Shown: one piece after another, positions 19,932 to 30,077 of the stretch
How positions within the stretch are numbered: position 1 is the stretch's first letter
How the letters are laid out: each line of letters opens with the position of its first letter
From: Stenotrophomonas sp. SAU14A_NAIMI4_8
GTDB taxonomy: Bacteria; Pseudomonadota; Gammaproteobacteria; Xanthomonadales; Xanthomonadaceae
Assembly: GCF_003086695.1 (NCBI RefSeq)
Contig: NZ_CP025999.1
Span: 3,246,199 to 3,310,198 of the forward strand
Length of the DNA stretch: 64,000 bases
Direction: 5' to 3'
The notes under the pieces: model-generated
What the model was told of the DNA's origin: nothing
The model's input: only the letters and a program-made list of their open reading frames with translations
The model's database searches: none
Translations under genes and position numbers: made by a program

Positions 19932-20504
19932 ATGACCCTGAAACTGACCACCCCGGCCGCCGTGGCCGCTGCCTTGGCCGGCCTGCTGGCCACTGCCCCG
20001 GTGCTGGCCGCCGATTACACCCAGGCCGCCGGCGCCGGCTCCATCCTGGTGTTTGCCAGCAAGTACGACGGCGAAGTTTTCACCGGCACCTTCCCGGGAT
20101 TCAGCACCAAGCTCAGCTTCGACCCGGCCAATCCGGCCGCAGGTTCGCTGGACGTGACCATTCCCCTGGCCGGCGCCAAGAGCGGCAACAGCGACCGTGA
20201 TTCCACCCTGCAGGGCGCCGACTTCTTCGATGTCGGCAAGTTCGCCACCGCCCACTTCACCGCCAAGGGCTTCCGCGCGGTGGGCAACGACCAGTTCGCC
20301 GCAGACGGCACGCTGGAGCTGCGCGGGGTGAGCAAGCCGGTCACCTTCACTTTCAGCTGGAAGCCGGGCACCCAGCCGGTGCTGACCGGCAAGGCCACCG
20401 TGAAGCGCCTGGACTTCGGCGTGGGCGGTGGCGATTGGGCCGATACCAAGACCATCCCGGACGAGACCGCGATCAGCACCATCGTCAAGTTCGACGCGAA
20501 GTAA
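19932..20504 (+). CDS. YceI-family periplasmic protein (second copy in operon)
   Basis: A 190-residue exported protein with a signal peptide ending APVLAADYTQ and the YceI barrel (FSTKLSFDPANPAAGSLDVTI, GTLELRGVSKPVTFTF). It is closer to the common YceI length than the first copy and lacks its hydrophilic tail. The two flanking YceI proteins differ strongly in sequence, so they are not a recent duplication. Last gene of the operon, followed by a facing pair of SMAG repeats. Confidence 0.93.
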   Translation: MTLKLTTPAAVAAALAGLLATAPVLAADYTQAAGAGSILVFASKYDGEVFTGTFPGFSTKLSFDPANPAAGSLDVTIPLAGAKSGNSDRDSTLQGADFFDVGKFATAHFTAKGFRAVGNDQFAADGTLELRGVSKPVTFTFSWKPGTQPVLTGKATVKRLDFGVGGGDWADTKTIPDETAISTIVKFDAK

Positions 20505-20514
20505 TGTGGGACCG

Positions 20515-20581
20515 CCGCCGGGCATGGCCCGGCGCTACCGTGGAACGGAGACACAGGGTAGCGCCGGGCCATGCCCGGCGG
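20515..20581. repeat. Facing SMAG pair, CGCCGGGC type
   Basis: Reverse copy at 20515-20538 (CCGCCGGGCATGGCCCGGCG then CTAC) and forward copy at 20558-20581 (GTAG then CGCCGGGCCATGCCCGGCGG). Spacer 19 bp. It sits between convergent genes and can fold as one long stem, so it may act as a two-way transcription end. Confidence 0.9.
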
Positions 20582-20583
20582 AT

Positions 20584-20811
20584 TCAACCTGCCGCCAGCC
20601 AGGTCTGCACGGTCGCGGCATCGAACGGCCAATCCAGTTCGCGGCCGCTGGCCTCATGCCGCAGCACCGGCACCCGCGTGCCGTAGCGGCTTTCCAGCGC
20701 CGGCTGGTCATCCAGGAACACCGAATCGAAGTCCGGCGCCCGCGCCTTGGCCAGTTCGGCCAGGGCCAGGTCACACAGATGGCAATCGTCTCGCTGGAAC
20801 AGGGTCAGCAC
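20584..20811 (-). CDS. Glutaredoxin-family protein
   Basis: A 75-residue thioredoxin-fold protein with an N-terminal CHLC redox pair ([16 protein letters not shown]), a TRVPVLRH cis-proline segment and the C-terminal helix [13 protein letters not shown]. The start is GTG at 20811, which puts the first strand (LTLFQRD) at the N-terminus as in the family. Short single-domain proteins of this type are often annotated glutaredoxin-like NrdH or DUF836; which thiol system it serves cannot be told. Confidence 0.85.
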   Translation of the reverse strand: MLTLFQRDDCHLCDLALAELAKARAPDFDSVFLDDQPALESRYGTRVPVLRHEASGRELDWPFDAATVQTWLAAG

Positions 20812-20871
20812 GGTTCAGGCTCCGCCGGCGGAAATGCTGCGCCGCAGGCATGGCCCTGCAGCACGAACGGC

Positions 20872-20877
20872 TAGAAT
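20872..20877 (+). promoter_or_regulatory. -10 box of sdaA
   Basis: TAGAAT lies 34 bp upstream of the sdaA ATG at 20912. The -35 hexamer is weak. Confidence 0.4.
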
Positions 20878-20911
20878 AGCGGCCTCTTCCGGTACCCGCA
20901 GTACGGCAACC

Positions 20912-22294
20912 ATGGCTGTCAGCACGTTCGACGTTTTCAAGATCGGCATTGGCCCGAGCTCCTCCCACACCGTCGGGCCGATGAAGGCCGCCGAACGCTT
21001 CATCCACCGCTGGCTGCTGGACCCGGGCCGCCTGCACGAGGTGGCGCGCATCCGCGCCGACGTCTACGGCTCGCTGGCCCTGACCGGGCGCGGCCACGGC
21101 ACCGACAAGGCCATCCTGCTCGGCCTGGAAGGCCAGCGCCCGAACCTGATCGACCCGGACATCATTCCGGCCACGCTGGAACGCATCCGCAGCAGCAAGC
21201 GCATCCTGCTGATGGGCCAGCACGAGATCGCCTTCGACGAGAAGCGCGACCTGGGCATGAACAAGCGGCAGAAGCTGCCCTACCACACCAACGGCATGCG
21301 CTTCACCGCCTACAATGCCGACGATGAAGTGATCGCCACCCGCGACTATTACTCGGTGGGCGGCGGCTTCGTGGTCAACCAGGACGATGCCGCCGACGAC
21401 CGCATCGTGCCCGACGAGACCCCGCTGCCCTACCCGTTCAAGAGCGGCGACGAGCTGCTGGCGCAGACCGCGCGCAGCGGCCTGAGCATTGCCCAGCTGA
21501 TGTTCGAGAACGAGAAGTGCTGGCGCAGCGAAGAGGAGATCCGCGAGAAGCTGCGCGAGATCTGGAGCGCGATGCAGTCGTGCGTGGCACGCGGCATCCG
21601 CGAGGAAGGCGTGCTGCCCGGCGGGCTGAAGGTAGGCCGTCGCGCACCGGCGCTGTACCGCGAGCTGTCCTCCAAGCCCGAGGCCGCCATGCGCGACCCG
21701 CTGACCACGCTGGACTGGGTAAACCTGTACGCGCTGGCGGTGAACGAGGAGAACGCGGCCGGTGGCCGCGTGGTAACCGCACCGACCAACGGCGCCGCCG
21801 GCGTGCTGCCGGCCGTGCTGCATTACTTCGACCGCTTCTGCCCTGGCGCCAACGAACAGCGCGTGTTCGATTTCCTGCTTACTTCCGCAGCGATCGGCAT
21901 CCTGTACAAGGAAAACGCCTCGATTTCCGGCGCCGAAGTGGGCTGCCAGGGCGAAGTGGGCGTTGCGTGTTCGATGGCCGCCGGCGGCCTGGTCGCCGCG
22001 CTGGGCGGCAACCCGAGCCAGATCGAGAACGCTGCCGAAATCGGCATGGAGCACAACCTGGGCCTGACCTGCGACCCGATTGGCGGGCTGGTGCAGATTC
22101 CCTGCATCGAACGCAACGCCATGGGGGCGGTGAAGGCGATCAACGCCTCGCGCATGGCCATGCGTGGCGACGGCAAGCACAAGGTGTCGCTGGACAAGGT
22201 GATCAAGACCATGCGGGATACCGGCCGCGACATGCAGGACAAGTACAAGGAAACCAGCCGCGGTGGTTTGGCGGTGAACGTGATCGAATGCTGA
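20912..22294 (+). CDS. sdaA: L-serine dehydratase, single-chain iron-sulfur type
   Basis: A 460-residue cytoplasmic enzyme that deaminates L-serine to pyruvate. It is the fused SdaAB form: an N-terminal beta domain ([19 protein letters not shown]) and a C-terminal alpha domain with the cluster-binding cysteines ([34 protein letters not shown]). Length matches E. coli SdaA (454). It is followed by a trio of SMAG repeats. Confidence 0.97.
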   Translation: MAVSTFDVFKIGIGPSSSHTVGPMKAAERFIHRWLLDPGRLHEVARIRADVYGSLALTGRGHGTDKAILLGLEGQRPNLIDPDIIPATLERIRSSKRILLMGQHEIAFDEKRDLGMNKRQKLPYHTNGMRFTAYNADDEVIATRDYYSVGGGFVVNQDDAADDRIVPDETPLPYPFKSGDELLAQTARSGLSIAQLMFENEKCWRSEEEIREKLREIWSAMQSCVARGIREEGVLPGGLKVGRRAPALYRELSSKPEAAMRDPLTTLDWVNLYALAVNEENAAGGRVVTAPTNGAAGVLPAVLHYFDRFCPGANEQRVFDFLLTSAAIGILYKENASISGAEVGCQGEVGVACSMAAGGLVAALGGNPSQIENAAEIGMEHNLGLTCDPIGGLVQIPCIERNAMGAVKAINASRMAMRGDGKHKVSLDKVIKTMRDTGRDMQDKYKETSRGGLAVNVIEC

Positions 22295-22332
22295 TCGCGT
22301 GTGTGGGGGTGGGGGCGCGCGCTGCGCGCGAT

Positions 22333-22477
22333 AGTCGAGCAAGCTCGACTCTACCTGCAGGCTGCGTGAACCCGCGCTACGCGCGGTGGCGGTAGAGTCG
22401 ACTGTCAGTCGACTGCTCTACCGGCAGGCTGCGGGAACCCGCGCTGCGCGCGGTAGTCGACTGACAGTCGACTCTAC
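22333..22477. repeat. Three SMAG palindromes with a duplicated spacer
   Basis: Copies: reverse 22333-22354 (GTCGAGC type), forward 22392-22414 and reverse 22455-22477 (AGTCGACTGTCAGTCGACT type). The two spacers share GGCAGGCTGCG, GAACCCGCGCT and CGCGCGGT, so the SMAG and its flank seem to have been copied together while the palindrome body changed. Confidence 0.85.
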
Positions 22478-22541
22478 CGGCGGAGGCGGCGGCGGTAACG
22501 TTTTGCGGTTAGGCTCGGGGTTCCCTGCCACGGAGAACCCC

Positions 22542-23543
22542 ATGCGCCTGGTCGCTGCCGCCCTGCTTTCCTGCCTGCCCCTGTCCGCGCTGGCCGCGCC
22601 GCCCCCGACCTACGGTGCGCGGCTGGAGGGCTTCGACTACGGCTACCCGGTCAAGACCTTCAGCCTGGAATCGCAGCAGCAACCGCTGGAAATGGCCTAC
22701 CTGGACATCGCGCCGAAGAAGACTCCCATCGGCGTGGTCGTGCTGCTGCATGGCAAGAACTTCTGCGCCGCCACCTGGAAGGAAACCATCAAGCCGCTGG
22801 TAGCCGCCGGCTACCGGGTCATTGCCCCCGACCAGGTCGGCTTCTGCAAATCCAGCAAGCCCGAGCGCTACCAGTATTCGTTCGGGCAGCTGGCAGCCAA
22901 CACCCACGCCCTGCTGCAGCACCTGCAACTGGGCGAACTGCCGGTCCACCTGGTCGGCCATTCGATGGGCGGCATGCTGGGCGTGCGCTACGCGCTTACC
23001 TACCCGCAGGACCTGCGCAGCCTGTCGCTGGTCAACCCGATCGGGCTGGAAGACTGGAAAGCGCTAGGCGTGCCGTGGCGCAGTGTGGATGCGTGGTACG
23101 CCGGTGAAATGAACATCAGCTACGACAGCATTCGCCGCTACCAGCTGGACGTCTACTACGACGGCAAATGGAAGCCGGCCTACGAAACCTGGGCACGCAT
23201 GCAGTCGGGCATGTACGCCGGCCCGGGCAAGCAGGCAGTGGCCTGGAGCCAGGCGCTGACGTCGGACATGGTGTTCAACCAGCCGGTGGTCTACGAACTG
23301 AAGAACCTGCAGGTGCCCACCACACTGTTCATCGGGCAGAAGGACCGTACCGCCATCGGCCGCGACCAGGCACCGGCGGAACTGAAGGCGACGCTGGGCA
23401 ATTACCCTGCACTGGGCAAGGCGGCGGCCGCCGCCATTCCCGGGGCAACGCTGGTGGAATTCGCTGCGCTGGGGCATTCGCCGCAGGTGCAGGACCCGAA
23501 GCAGTTCAATGCCGCATTGCTGAAGGCGTTGAAGACGCGTTGA
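22542..23543 (+). CDS. Secreted alpha/beta-fold hydrolase
   Basis: A 333-residue protein with a signal peptide (MRLVAAALLSCLPLSALAA). The alpha/beta hydrolase core has VVLLHGKNFCAATW (oxyanion loop), the nucleophile elbow VGHSMGGMLG, and a C-terminal histidine in ALGHSPQVQDP. Substrate unknown; similar exported proteins are annotated as esterases or haloperoxidase-like. The open frame extends upstream into the SMAG repeats, but the signal peptide fixes the start at 22542. It stands alone. Confidence 0.88.
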   Translation: MRLVAAALLSCLPLSALAAPPPTYGARLEGFDYGYPVKTFSLESQQQPLEMAYLDIAPKKTPIGVVVLLHGKNFCAATWKETIKPLVAAGYRVIAPDQVGFCKSSKPERYQYSFGQLAANTHALLQHLQLGELPVHLVGHSMGGMLGVRYALTYPQDLRSLSLVNPIGLEDWKALGVPWRSVDAWYAGEMNISYDSIRRYQLDVYYDGKWKPAYETWARMQSGMYAGPGKQAVAWSQALTSDMVFNQPVVYELKNLQVPTTLFIGQKDRTAIGRDQAPAELKATLGNYPALGKAAAAAIPGATLVEFAALGHSPQVQDPKQFNAALLKALKTR

Positions 23544-23550
23544 CGGCGGT

Positions 23551-23612
23551 CCGCCGGGCATGGCCCGGCGCTGCCCTTGCAAGATCGGGGTAGCGCCGGG
23601 CCATGCCCGGCG
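23551..23612. repeat. Facing SMAG pair, CGCCGGGC type
   Basis: Reverse copy at 23551-23574, with CTGC in place of CTAC, and forward copy at 23590-23612. It lies between the convergent hydrolase and hom genes. It has the same body as the pair at 20515 but a different spacer. Confidence 0.88.
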
Positions 23613-23617
23613 ATGTG

Positions 23618-24685
23618 TCAGCCCACGATGCGCAGCACATCATCCAACAAGGCGGCCGCCGTCACTTCGGCACCGGCCCCGGGCCCCTGGATCAGCAGGG
23701 GCTGCTGGCGGTAACGATCACTGTGGATGGCCACGCGGTTGTCGGTGCCAGCGCCCTGTGCCAGCGGATGATCGGCGGCCAGCTCGCGCAGGCCCACCTG
23801 TGCGCCCTGCGCATCCACGCGACCGACGAAGCGCAGCACGCGGCCCTGCGCGTGCGCCTGCTGCCAGCGCGCCTGCAGCGGCGCATCCAACTGTTCCAGC
23901 GCCGCAAGCGCCTGTTCCAGCGGCAACGCGGCCAGCGCGTCAGGCACCAGCGATTCCACCTGCACCTGTGCCGCGTCCAGCGCCAGACCGCTGCTGCGCG
24001 CCAGGATCAGCAGCTTGCGCCGCACATCCTCACCGGACAGATCCACCCGCGGGTCCGGCTCGGTGTAGCCGGCCGCCAGCGCTTCGCGTACCGCGGCCGA
24101 GAACGGCGATTGGCCGTCGTAGCGATGGAACAGCCAGGCAAGCGACCCCGACAGCACGCCCTCGATGGCATGGATGTGGTCACCGCCGGCCACCAGCGCG
24201 CGCAGGCTGCTGAGCAGCGGCAGGCCGGCACCGACCGTGGCGCTGTCGCCGTAGCGCGCACCGCTGTCGGCGCAGCTGTGGGCGATGGCCTGTGCACGCG
24301 CCAGCTGTGCACCACGGCCCAGCTTGTTGGCGGTGACCACGTGCACGCCCCGCGCCAGCCACTGCACGTGGCGTGCGGCCACCTCTTCGCTGGCCGTTGC
24401 ATCCACCACTACGTCGCCGCGTTCCAGGCCTTCGGTACCGGCCCAGCGCGGTGCGCCCTGGCCGTCGCGCGGGGCACGCCGCGCCAGTTCCAGCGGCACC
24501 GCCAGATCGCGATCAATGGCCAGCGCGGTGCGCGAATTGGCCAGCCACTGCACGCCCGGCAGTGTCAGCCCGCGCGCCTGCAGCGCCTGGTAACGCTGCA
24601 CGAAGGCCGTGCCCACCGTGCCGGTACCCAGCAGCGCCAATCGCCCCGTGGCAATGGACGGAACTTCAGCGGCCACTGCGCTCAT
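23618..24685 (-). CDS. hom: Homoserine dehydrogenase
   Basis: A 355-residue NAD(P)-dependent enzyme reducing aspartate semialdehyde to homoserine. It shows the nucleotide-binding glycines (ALLGTGTVGTAF), HVVTANKLGRG, and the catalytic block GVLSGSLAWLFHRYD with YTEPDPRVDLSGEDVRRKLLILAR. This is the monofunctional form, resembling the C-terminal half of ThrA/MetL, with no aspartokinase and no ACT domain. It is the last gene of metX-metB-hom, overlapping metB by 4 bp. SAM control through the leader would tie homoserine supply to methionine demand. Confidence 0.93.
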   Translation of the reverse strand: MSAVAAEVPSIATGRLALLGTGTVGTAFVQRYQALQARGLTLPGVQWLANSRTALAIDRDLAVPLELARRAPRDGQGAPRWAGTEGLERGDVVVDATASEEVAARHVQWLARGVHVVTANKLGRGAQLARAQAIAHSCADSGARYGDSATVGAGLPLLSSLRALVAGGDHIHAIEGVLSGSLAWLFHRYDGQSPFSAAVREALAAGYTEPDPRVDLSGEDVRRKLLILARSSGLALDAAQVQVESLVPDALAALPLEQALAALEQLDAPLQARWQQAHAQGRVLRFVGRVDAQGAQVGLRELAADHPLAQGAGTDNRVAIHSDRYRQQPLLIQGPGAGAEVTAAALLDDVLRIVG

Positions 24686-25917
24686 GCATCCACCACCTGT
24701 TTGCGGCGTGCGGCATGGTCGATCGCCGCTTCGGCGCGCTGCAGCGCCGCGTCCAGGTCGGCCAGCAGGTCCCGTTCGGCCTCGATGCCGACCGACAGAC
24801 GCAGCAAGCCCTCGCTGATCCCAGCCGCGGCACGGGCTTCGGCGGTCATCGCCGCATGGGTCATGGTGGCCGGGTGTGCGACCAGGCTTTCGACGCCGCC
24901 CAGCGATTCGGCCAGGGTGAAGCAGCGCAGGCCATCAACGAAGGCGCGCACCGCCGCTTGCGGATCGTCGCCTTCGCAGTCGGCCAGTTCGAAGGACAGC
25001 ATCGCGCCGAAGCCACTCTGCTGGCGCGCGGCAATGGCATGGCCGGGATGATCGGCCAGGCCCGGGTAGTAGACCCGCGCCACCGCCGGGTGCGCGTCCA
25101 GCAGCGCGACGATGGACGCGGTGTTTTCCTGGTGTACGCGCAGGCGCGCATCCAGCGTGCGCAGGCCGCGCAGGGTCAGGAAGGCGTCGAACGGCGAACC
25201 AGTCAGGCCCAGCGCATTGCCCCACCACACCAGCTGTTCATGCACGGCCGGGTCGCGCGCGATCACCGCGCCACCCACCACATCGCTGTGGCCATTGATG
25301 TACTTGGTGGTGGAATGCAGCACCAGATCGGCGCCGAAGGCCAGCGGCTGCTGCAGTGCCGGCGACAGGAAAGTGTTGTCCACCACCACCCGCGCACCGG
25401 CCTTGTGCGCGGCTTCGATCACGAAGCGCAGGTCGGTGATGCGCAGCAGCGGGTTGGACGGGGTTTCCACCAGCACCAGCTTCGGCTGGGTGGCCAGGGC
25501 CTGGGCCAGCGCGCGCGGATCGGTCAGGTCAGCGGTGACCAGTTCGAAGTGACCCTTCTTCGCCAGCGCGTTGAACAGGCGCCAGCTGCCGCCGTAGGCA
25601 TCGTGCGGCACCACCAGCGTATCGCCGGGCTGCAGCAGCGCGTTTAACACCAGGTTGATGGCGCCCATGCCCGTGGCAGTGACCACGCCACCCACGCCGC
25701 CTTCCAGCTCGGCCAGGGCTTCGCCCAGCAGATCGCGGGTGGGGTTGCCGCTGCGGGTGTAGTCGTACTGGCGCTTGTTGCCGAAGCCTTCGAAGCTGAA
25801 ATTCGAAGACAGCACGATCGGCGGGGTAACCGCACCGTGGGCGGTGTCGCGGTCGATCCCGGCGCGGACCGCGGCGGTGGTGCGGCTACAGGACGGCTCG
25901 GTGGCGTGCAGGCTCAT
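24682..25917 (-). CDS. metB: Cystathionine gamma-synthase-type PLP enzyme
   Basis: A 411-residue PLP enzyme of the Cys/Met metabolism family. Signatures are YDYTRSGNPTRDLLGEALAELE, VVDNTFLSPALQQPL and the PLP lysine in HSTTKYINGHSDVVGG. In this context it joins O-acyl-homoserine with cysteine to give cystathionine. Direct sulfhydrylation (MetZ-like) cannot be excluded from sequence. It overlaps its neighbours by 4 bp on each side. Confidence 0.93.
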   Translation of the reverse strand: MSLHATEPSCSRTTAAVRAGIDRDTAHGAVTPPIVLSSNFSFEGFGNKRQYDYTRSGNPTRDLLGEALAELEGGVGGVVTATGMGAINLVLNALLQPGDTLVVPHDAYGGSWRLFNALAKKGHFELVTADLTDPRALAQALATQPKLVLVETPSNPLLRITDLRFVIEAAHKAGARVVVDNTFLSPALQQPLAFGADLVLHSTTKYINGHSDVVGGAVIARDPAVHEQLVWWGNALGLTGSPFDAFLTLRGLRTLDARLRVHQENTASIVALLDAHPAVARVYYPGLADHPGHAIAARQQSGFGAMLSFELADCEGDDPQAAVRAFVDGLRCFTLAESLGGVESLVAHPATMTHAAMTAEARAAAGISEGLLRLSVGIEAERDLLADLDAALQRAEAAIDHAARRKQVVDA

Positions 25918-26972
25918 GCGGTCTCTCCAGAAGTGCGGAAGGCGGTAGCGAGGATCGCGTCGATGCGATCGGTTTCTTTCAGGAAGGCATCGTGGCCGTA
26001 GGGCGAGCGCAGCACGCGCAGGCTGCCGCGCGGGCCCAGGCCCTCGACCAGGCCGACCAGGTCGGCCAGCGGCACCAGACGGTCGCCTTCCACGGCCACC
26101 ACCACGGTGGGCGGCAGGATGGCGGCGGGGTCCACCCGATGCAGGTCGATCGATTCGGACAGGCGCAGGTAAGCGGTCACCGACGTGCGCGCCACGTACT
26201 GCGCACCGGCCGCGTCCAGATAGTCTTCGGCCGCAACCCGCACGCGCCCGTTGACCACTTCCGGCGCAGCGTCGAAGCGCTCGCCGAACTCTTCCGGGGT
26301 GCGGTAGCTGAGCATCGCGAACTGACGGGCCAAGGCCAGGCCGTGGTCTTCGCCACACTGCAGCTGGCCCAGCGCAACGGCACGGCGCTGCAGCGCGCGC
26401 CAGGCGGCGGCGTAGGGATGCGGGCGGTGCGCACCGCTGGCCAACACCAGCTGGCGCACCCGCGCACGGTGGCGCACGGCGAACTGCTGGCCTATCAGCG
26501 CGCCATAGGAATAGCCGACGAAGGCCTTCAGCGTGCGCACACCCAGGTGGTCGAGCAGCAGGGCCAGGGCGTCGGCCTGGTCGGCCGTGTCGATCGGCAC
26601 ATCCAGCGCGCCGTCGGCGCCGATGAAATCGAAGGCGAGCACGCGCAGCTGCTGCGGGTCCAGCGCGCGCCCGGCGCCGACCAGGCCTTCGGCCCAGCCC
26701 TTTTCGCTGAACTGAGGGTTGCTGGCCACATGGCGGTGGGCGGAAATGCCACCGGCCAGCACCACTACCGGCGCAGTGGCCGGGCCGACCCACTCGTAGC
26801 GCAGGCGCACCGGGCACGGGCCGGCGTGGCGCATCGACAGCACCGCGGCGAACTCGCCGCGCTCGGCGTGCACGCGGTCATCGACCGGCACGCTGACGGG
26901 GGCAAAGGATTCGGGGCGAAGCACGGTGCTGGGGGCGAAGCTCATGGCGGGATCCAGTTGGGAATCGGCCAT
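25914..26972 (-). CDS. metX: Homoserine O-acyltransferase (MetX type)
   Basis: A 352-residue alpha/beta-hydrolase-fold enzyme that activates homoserine for methionine synthesis. It has a LAGGISAHRH oxyanion region, the nucleophile elbow GYSYGALIG (instead of the common GxSMGG) and C-terminal SPYGHDAFLKE with the catalytic His. The unusual elbow fits the branch in which some MetX proteins use succinyl-CoA, so the acyl donor is uncertain. I start at ATG 26972 because GAAGG precedes it and because the longer frame to 27065 would run into the riboswitch. ATG 26945 is an alternative. First gene of the operon. Confidence 0.88.
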   Translation of the reverse strand: MADSQLDPAMSFAPSTVLRPESFAPVSVPVDDRVHAERGEFAAVLSMRHAGPCPVRLRYEWVGPATAPVVVLAGGISAHRHVASNPQFSEKGWAEGLVGAGRALDPQQLRVLAFDFIGADGALDVPIDTADQADALALLLDHLGVRTLKAFVGYSYGALIGQQFAVRHRARVRQLVLASGAHRPHPYAAAWRALQRRAVALGQLQCGEDHGLALARQFAMLSYRTPEEFGERFDAAPEVVNGRVRVAAEDYLDAAGAQYVARTSVTAYLRLSESIDLHRVDPAAILPPTVVVAVEGDRLVPLADLVGLVEGLGPRGSLRVLRSPYGHDAFLKETDRIDAILATAFRTSGETA

Positions 26973-27022
26973 CGAGCCTTCGCGGGGCTCGCGTTCAAGA
27001 TGCACCGGCGGTGCACGCTCGA

Positions 27023-27137
27023 ACCATCTTTCGGTGGACGCCACGGTCCCCGCAGGATTTGGCACCTACGCCGGCATTTGCATGCCTGCGGGCTGCCCCG
27101 GCTTCAAAGGGCCTGTCCCTCTGCCGGTCTCGATGGT
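27023..27137 (-). ncRNA. SAM-I (S-box) riboswitch in the metX leader
   Basis: On the minus strand the 115-nt segment runs from ACCATC (P1 5') to GATGGT (P1 3'). It contains conserved S-box pieces in order: GAGA, GAGGGACAGGCCC, TTGAAGCC, a variable P3 arm, then GGTGCCAAATCC. SAM binding normally lowers downstream expression. No run of U's follows. Instead a TGCACC/GGTGCA hairpin and then GAGCC/GGCTC near the metX ribosome site suggest control of translation initiation. Confidence 0.92.
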
Positions 27138-27289
27138 GGAACCACGATGCCAGCGGATTCCGGGCGTGTCAATCCCTTCATGCGGATAAAGCGATGAATG
27201 AATCCCCAGCGACGAACCGGGAAGCAGTACCGTCACCGCTGTTCAGGATCAGCTACAGTCCCGCCGCCCCTCTCCCGCTGGAACCGCCG

Positions 27290-28174
27290 ATGCCACGCCC
27301 GGCCCTGTGCTGCCTGATGTTTGCCCTGCTGGGCGCTCCCATCGCCGACGCCAGCGATTGGCGGCAAGGCTGGGGACTGGTGCCGGCGGGCCCGACCCGC
27401 GCAGCACCCGCGGCGGCGCCCTCGGCCGCACCGCTGGCACAGTTGCGCCTGCAGCCCGTGGGCGAGCAATGGCAGGCACGCATCGACAATCCGCTGGCCG
27501 GTCCGCTGCAGATCGAACTGCGCGCCGCGCCCGGCCAAGCCATCGAAGGGCTGCCCGTGCAGTCGCTGGTGCAGGGCGGCGGCACCCTGGTGGTCGGTCA
27601 TCTGGCGGCCCCGGCCGATGGGCGCCCCCTCGAAGTCCGCATGAACGCCGTGCCCGGCGCGCCAGCGGCGCAGGCCGAGGACGTGGCCTATCGCCTGCCC
27701 TTCGAAGCCACGCAGCTGCGCGTGGACCAGGCGCCGAATGGCCGCTTCAGCCACCAGGACGAAGAGAACCGCGATGCGGTGGATTTCGCCCTGGCCGAAG
27801 GCACCTTGGTCATGGCCGCGCGCGAGGGCACGGTGATGCAGGTGCAGGACGGCTTCCAGGCCAATGGCCAGGACCGCCAGCGCGATGGCGGCCGGGCCAA
27901 CTTCATCCGCGTGCTGCACAGCGACGGCAGCATGGGGCTGTACGCGCACCTGCAGGCCGGCGGCATGCGGGTGCGGCCCGGCCAGGCGGTGCAGGCCGGG
28001 CAGCCGCTCGGCTTGTCGGGCAACAGCGGCTTCAGCACCGCCCCGCACCTGCACTTCGTGGTCCAGGTGAACCGCGGCATGGGCCTGCGCTCGGTGCCGG
28101 TGCGCATTTTCACCGCGCAGGGGCAGCTGCAGTTCGCCCGTGACAGCAGCGCCGAAGGCAGTGCCGGGCGCTGA
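27290..28174 (+). CDS. M23-family metallopeptidase (LytM-type), exported
   Basis: A 294-residue protein with a signal peptide (MPRPALCCLMFALLGAPIADA), an N-terminal beta-rich segment of about 140 residues, and a C-terminal LytM-like domain. The motif region reads FSHQDEENRDAVDFAL, with a histidine 11 residues before the conserved Asp instead of the usual HxxxD, then YAHLQ and PHLHF with the second zinc histidines. This spacing occurs in a subgroup of M23 proteins, but zinc binding should not be assumed. Role: cell-wall cleavage or regulation of amidases. Confidence 0.85.
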   Translation: MPRPALCCLMFALLGAPIADASDWRQGWGLVPAGPTRAAPAAAPSAAPLAQLRLQPVGEQWQARIDNPLAGPLQIELRAAPGQAIEGLPVQSLVQGGGTLVVGHLAAPADGRPLEVRMNAVPGAPAAQAEDVAYRLPFEATQLRVDQAPNGRFSHQDEENRDAVDFALAEGTLVMAAREGTVMQVQDGFQANGQDRQRDGGRANFIRVLHSDGSMGLYAHLQAGGMRVRPGQAVQAGQPLGLSGNSGFSTAPHLHFVVQVNRGMGLRSVPVRIFTAQGQLQFARDSSAEGSAGR

Positions 28175-28188
28175 CCGGCCCCGGCCGG

Positions 28189-28194
28189 TATAAT
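28189..28194 (+). promoter_or_regulatory. -10 box of prfC
   Basis: A consensus TATAAT sits between GGCCGG and CGGCCG, which pair around it, 46 bp upstream of the prfC ATG. A -35 is not clear. Confidence 0.55.
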
Positions 28195-28240
28195 CGGCCG
28201 CTTATCTCTTTGAAAAGCGCCCCGGGCGGGCGCCACTGCC

Positions 28241-29845
<1,605 letters not shown>

Positions 29846-29851
29846 CCGGCC

Positions 29852-29891
29852 GGGGTCGGATCCCTTTCCGCCAGGAAAGGGCTCCGACCCC
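29852..29891 (+). repeat. GGATCC/GAGCCC mismatch hairpin, copy 2
   Basis: GGGGTCGGATCCCTTTCC pairs with GGAAAGGGCTCCGACCCC around GCCA, with a single T-C mismatch. It begins 6 bp after the prfC stop, so it could act as a terminator-like stem, although no T-run follows. Confidence 0.85.
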
Positions 29892-29907
29892 GGCGGCACC
29901 TCCGTTC

Positions 29908-29973
29908 ATCCACGCATGGCGTGGATCTACTGTGGAGACGTGATCGTCCGTTCATCCACGCCATGCGTGGATG
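29908..29973. repeat. SMAG palindromes, ATCCACGC type
   Basis: Reverse copy at 29908-29930 (ATCCACGCATGGCGTGGAT then CTAC) and a second palindrome at 29953-29973 (CATCCACGCCATGCGTGGAT) without the GTAG head. Both follow TCCGTT or CCGTT, hinting at duplication with the flank. Confidence 0.75.
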
Positions 29974-30077
29974 GGCGCCGATTCCCCCACCATACGGTGG
30001 CGGGGGTGCAAGCAACCGCCATCGCGGCGATGATAGGGGGGCTGCGGGTCCCCCTCCCCGCGAACCACCTCATCGCC

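Noticed and set aside
27194..27289. Upstream in-frame ATG for the M23 peptidase
   Set aside because: The signal peptide starts at 27290; the extra residues would hide it and lie in the divergent leader region.
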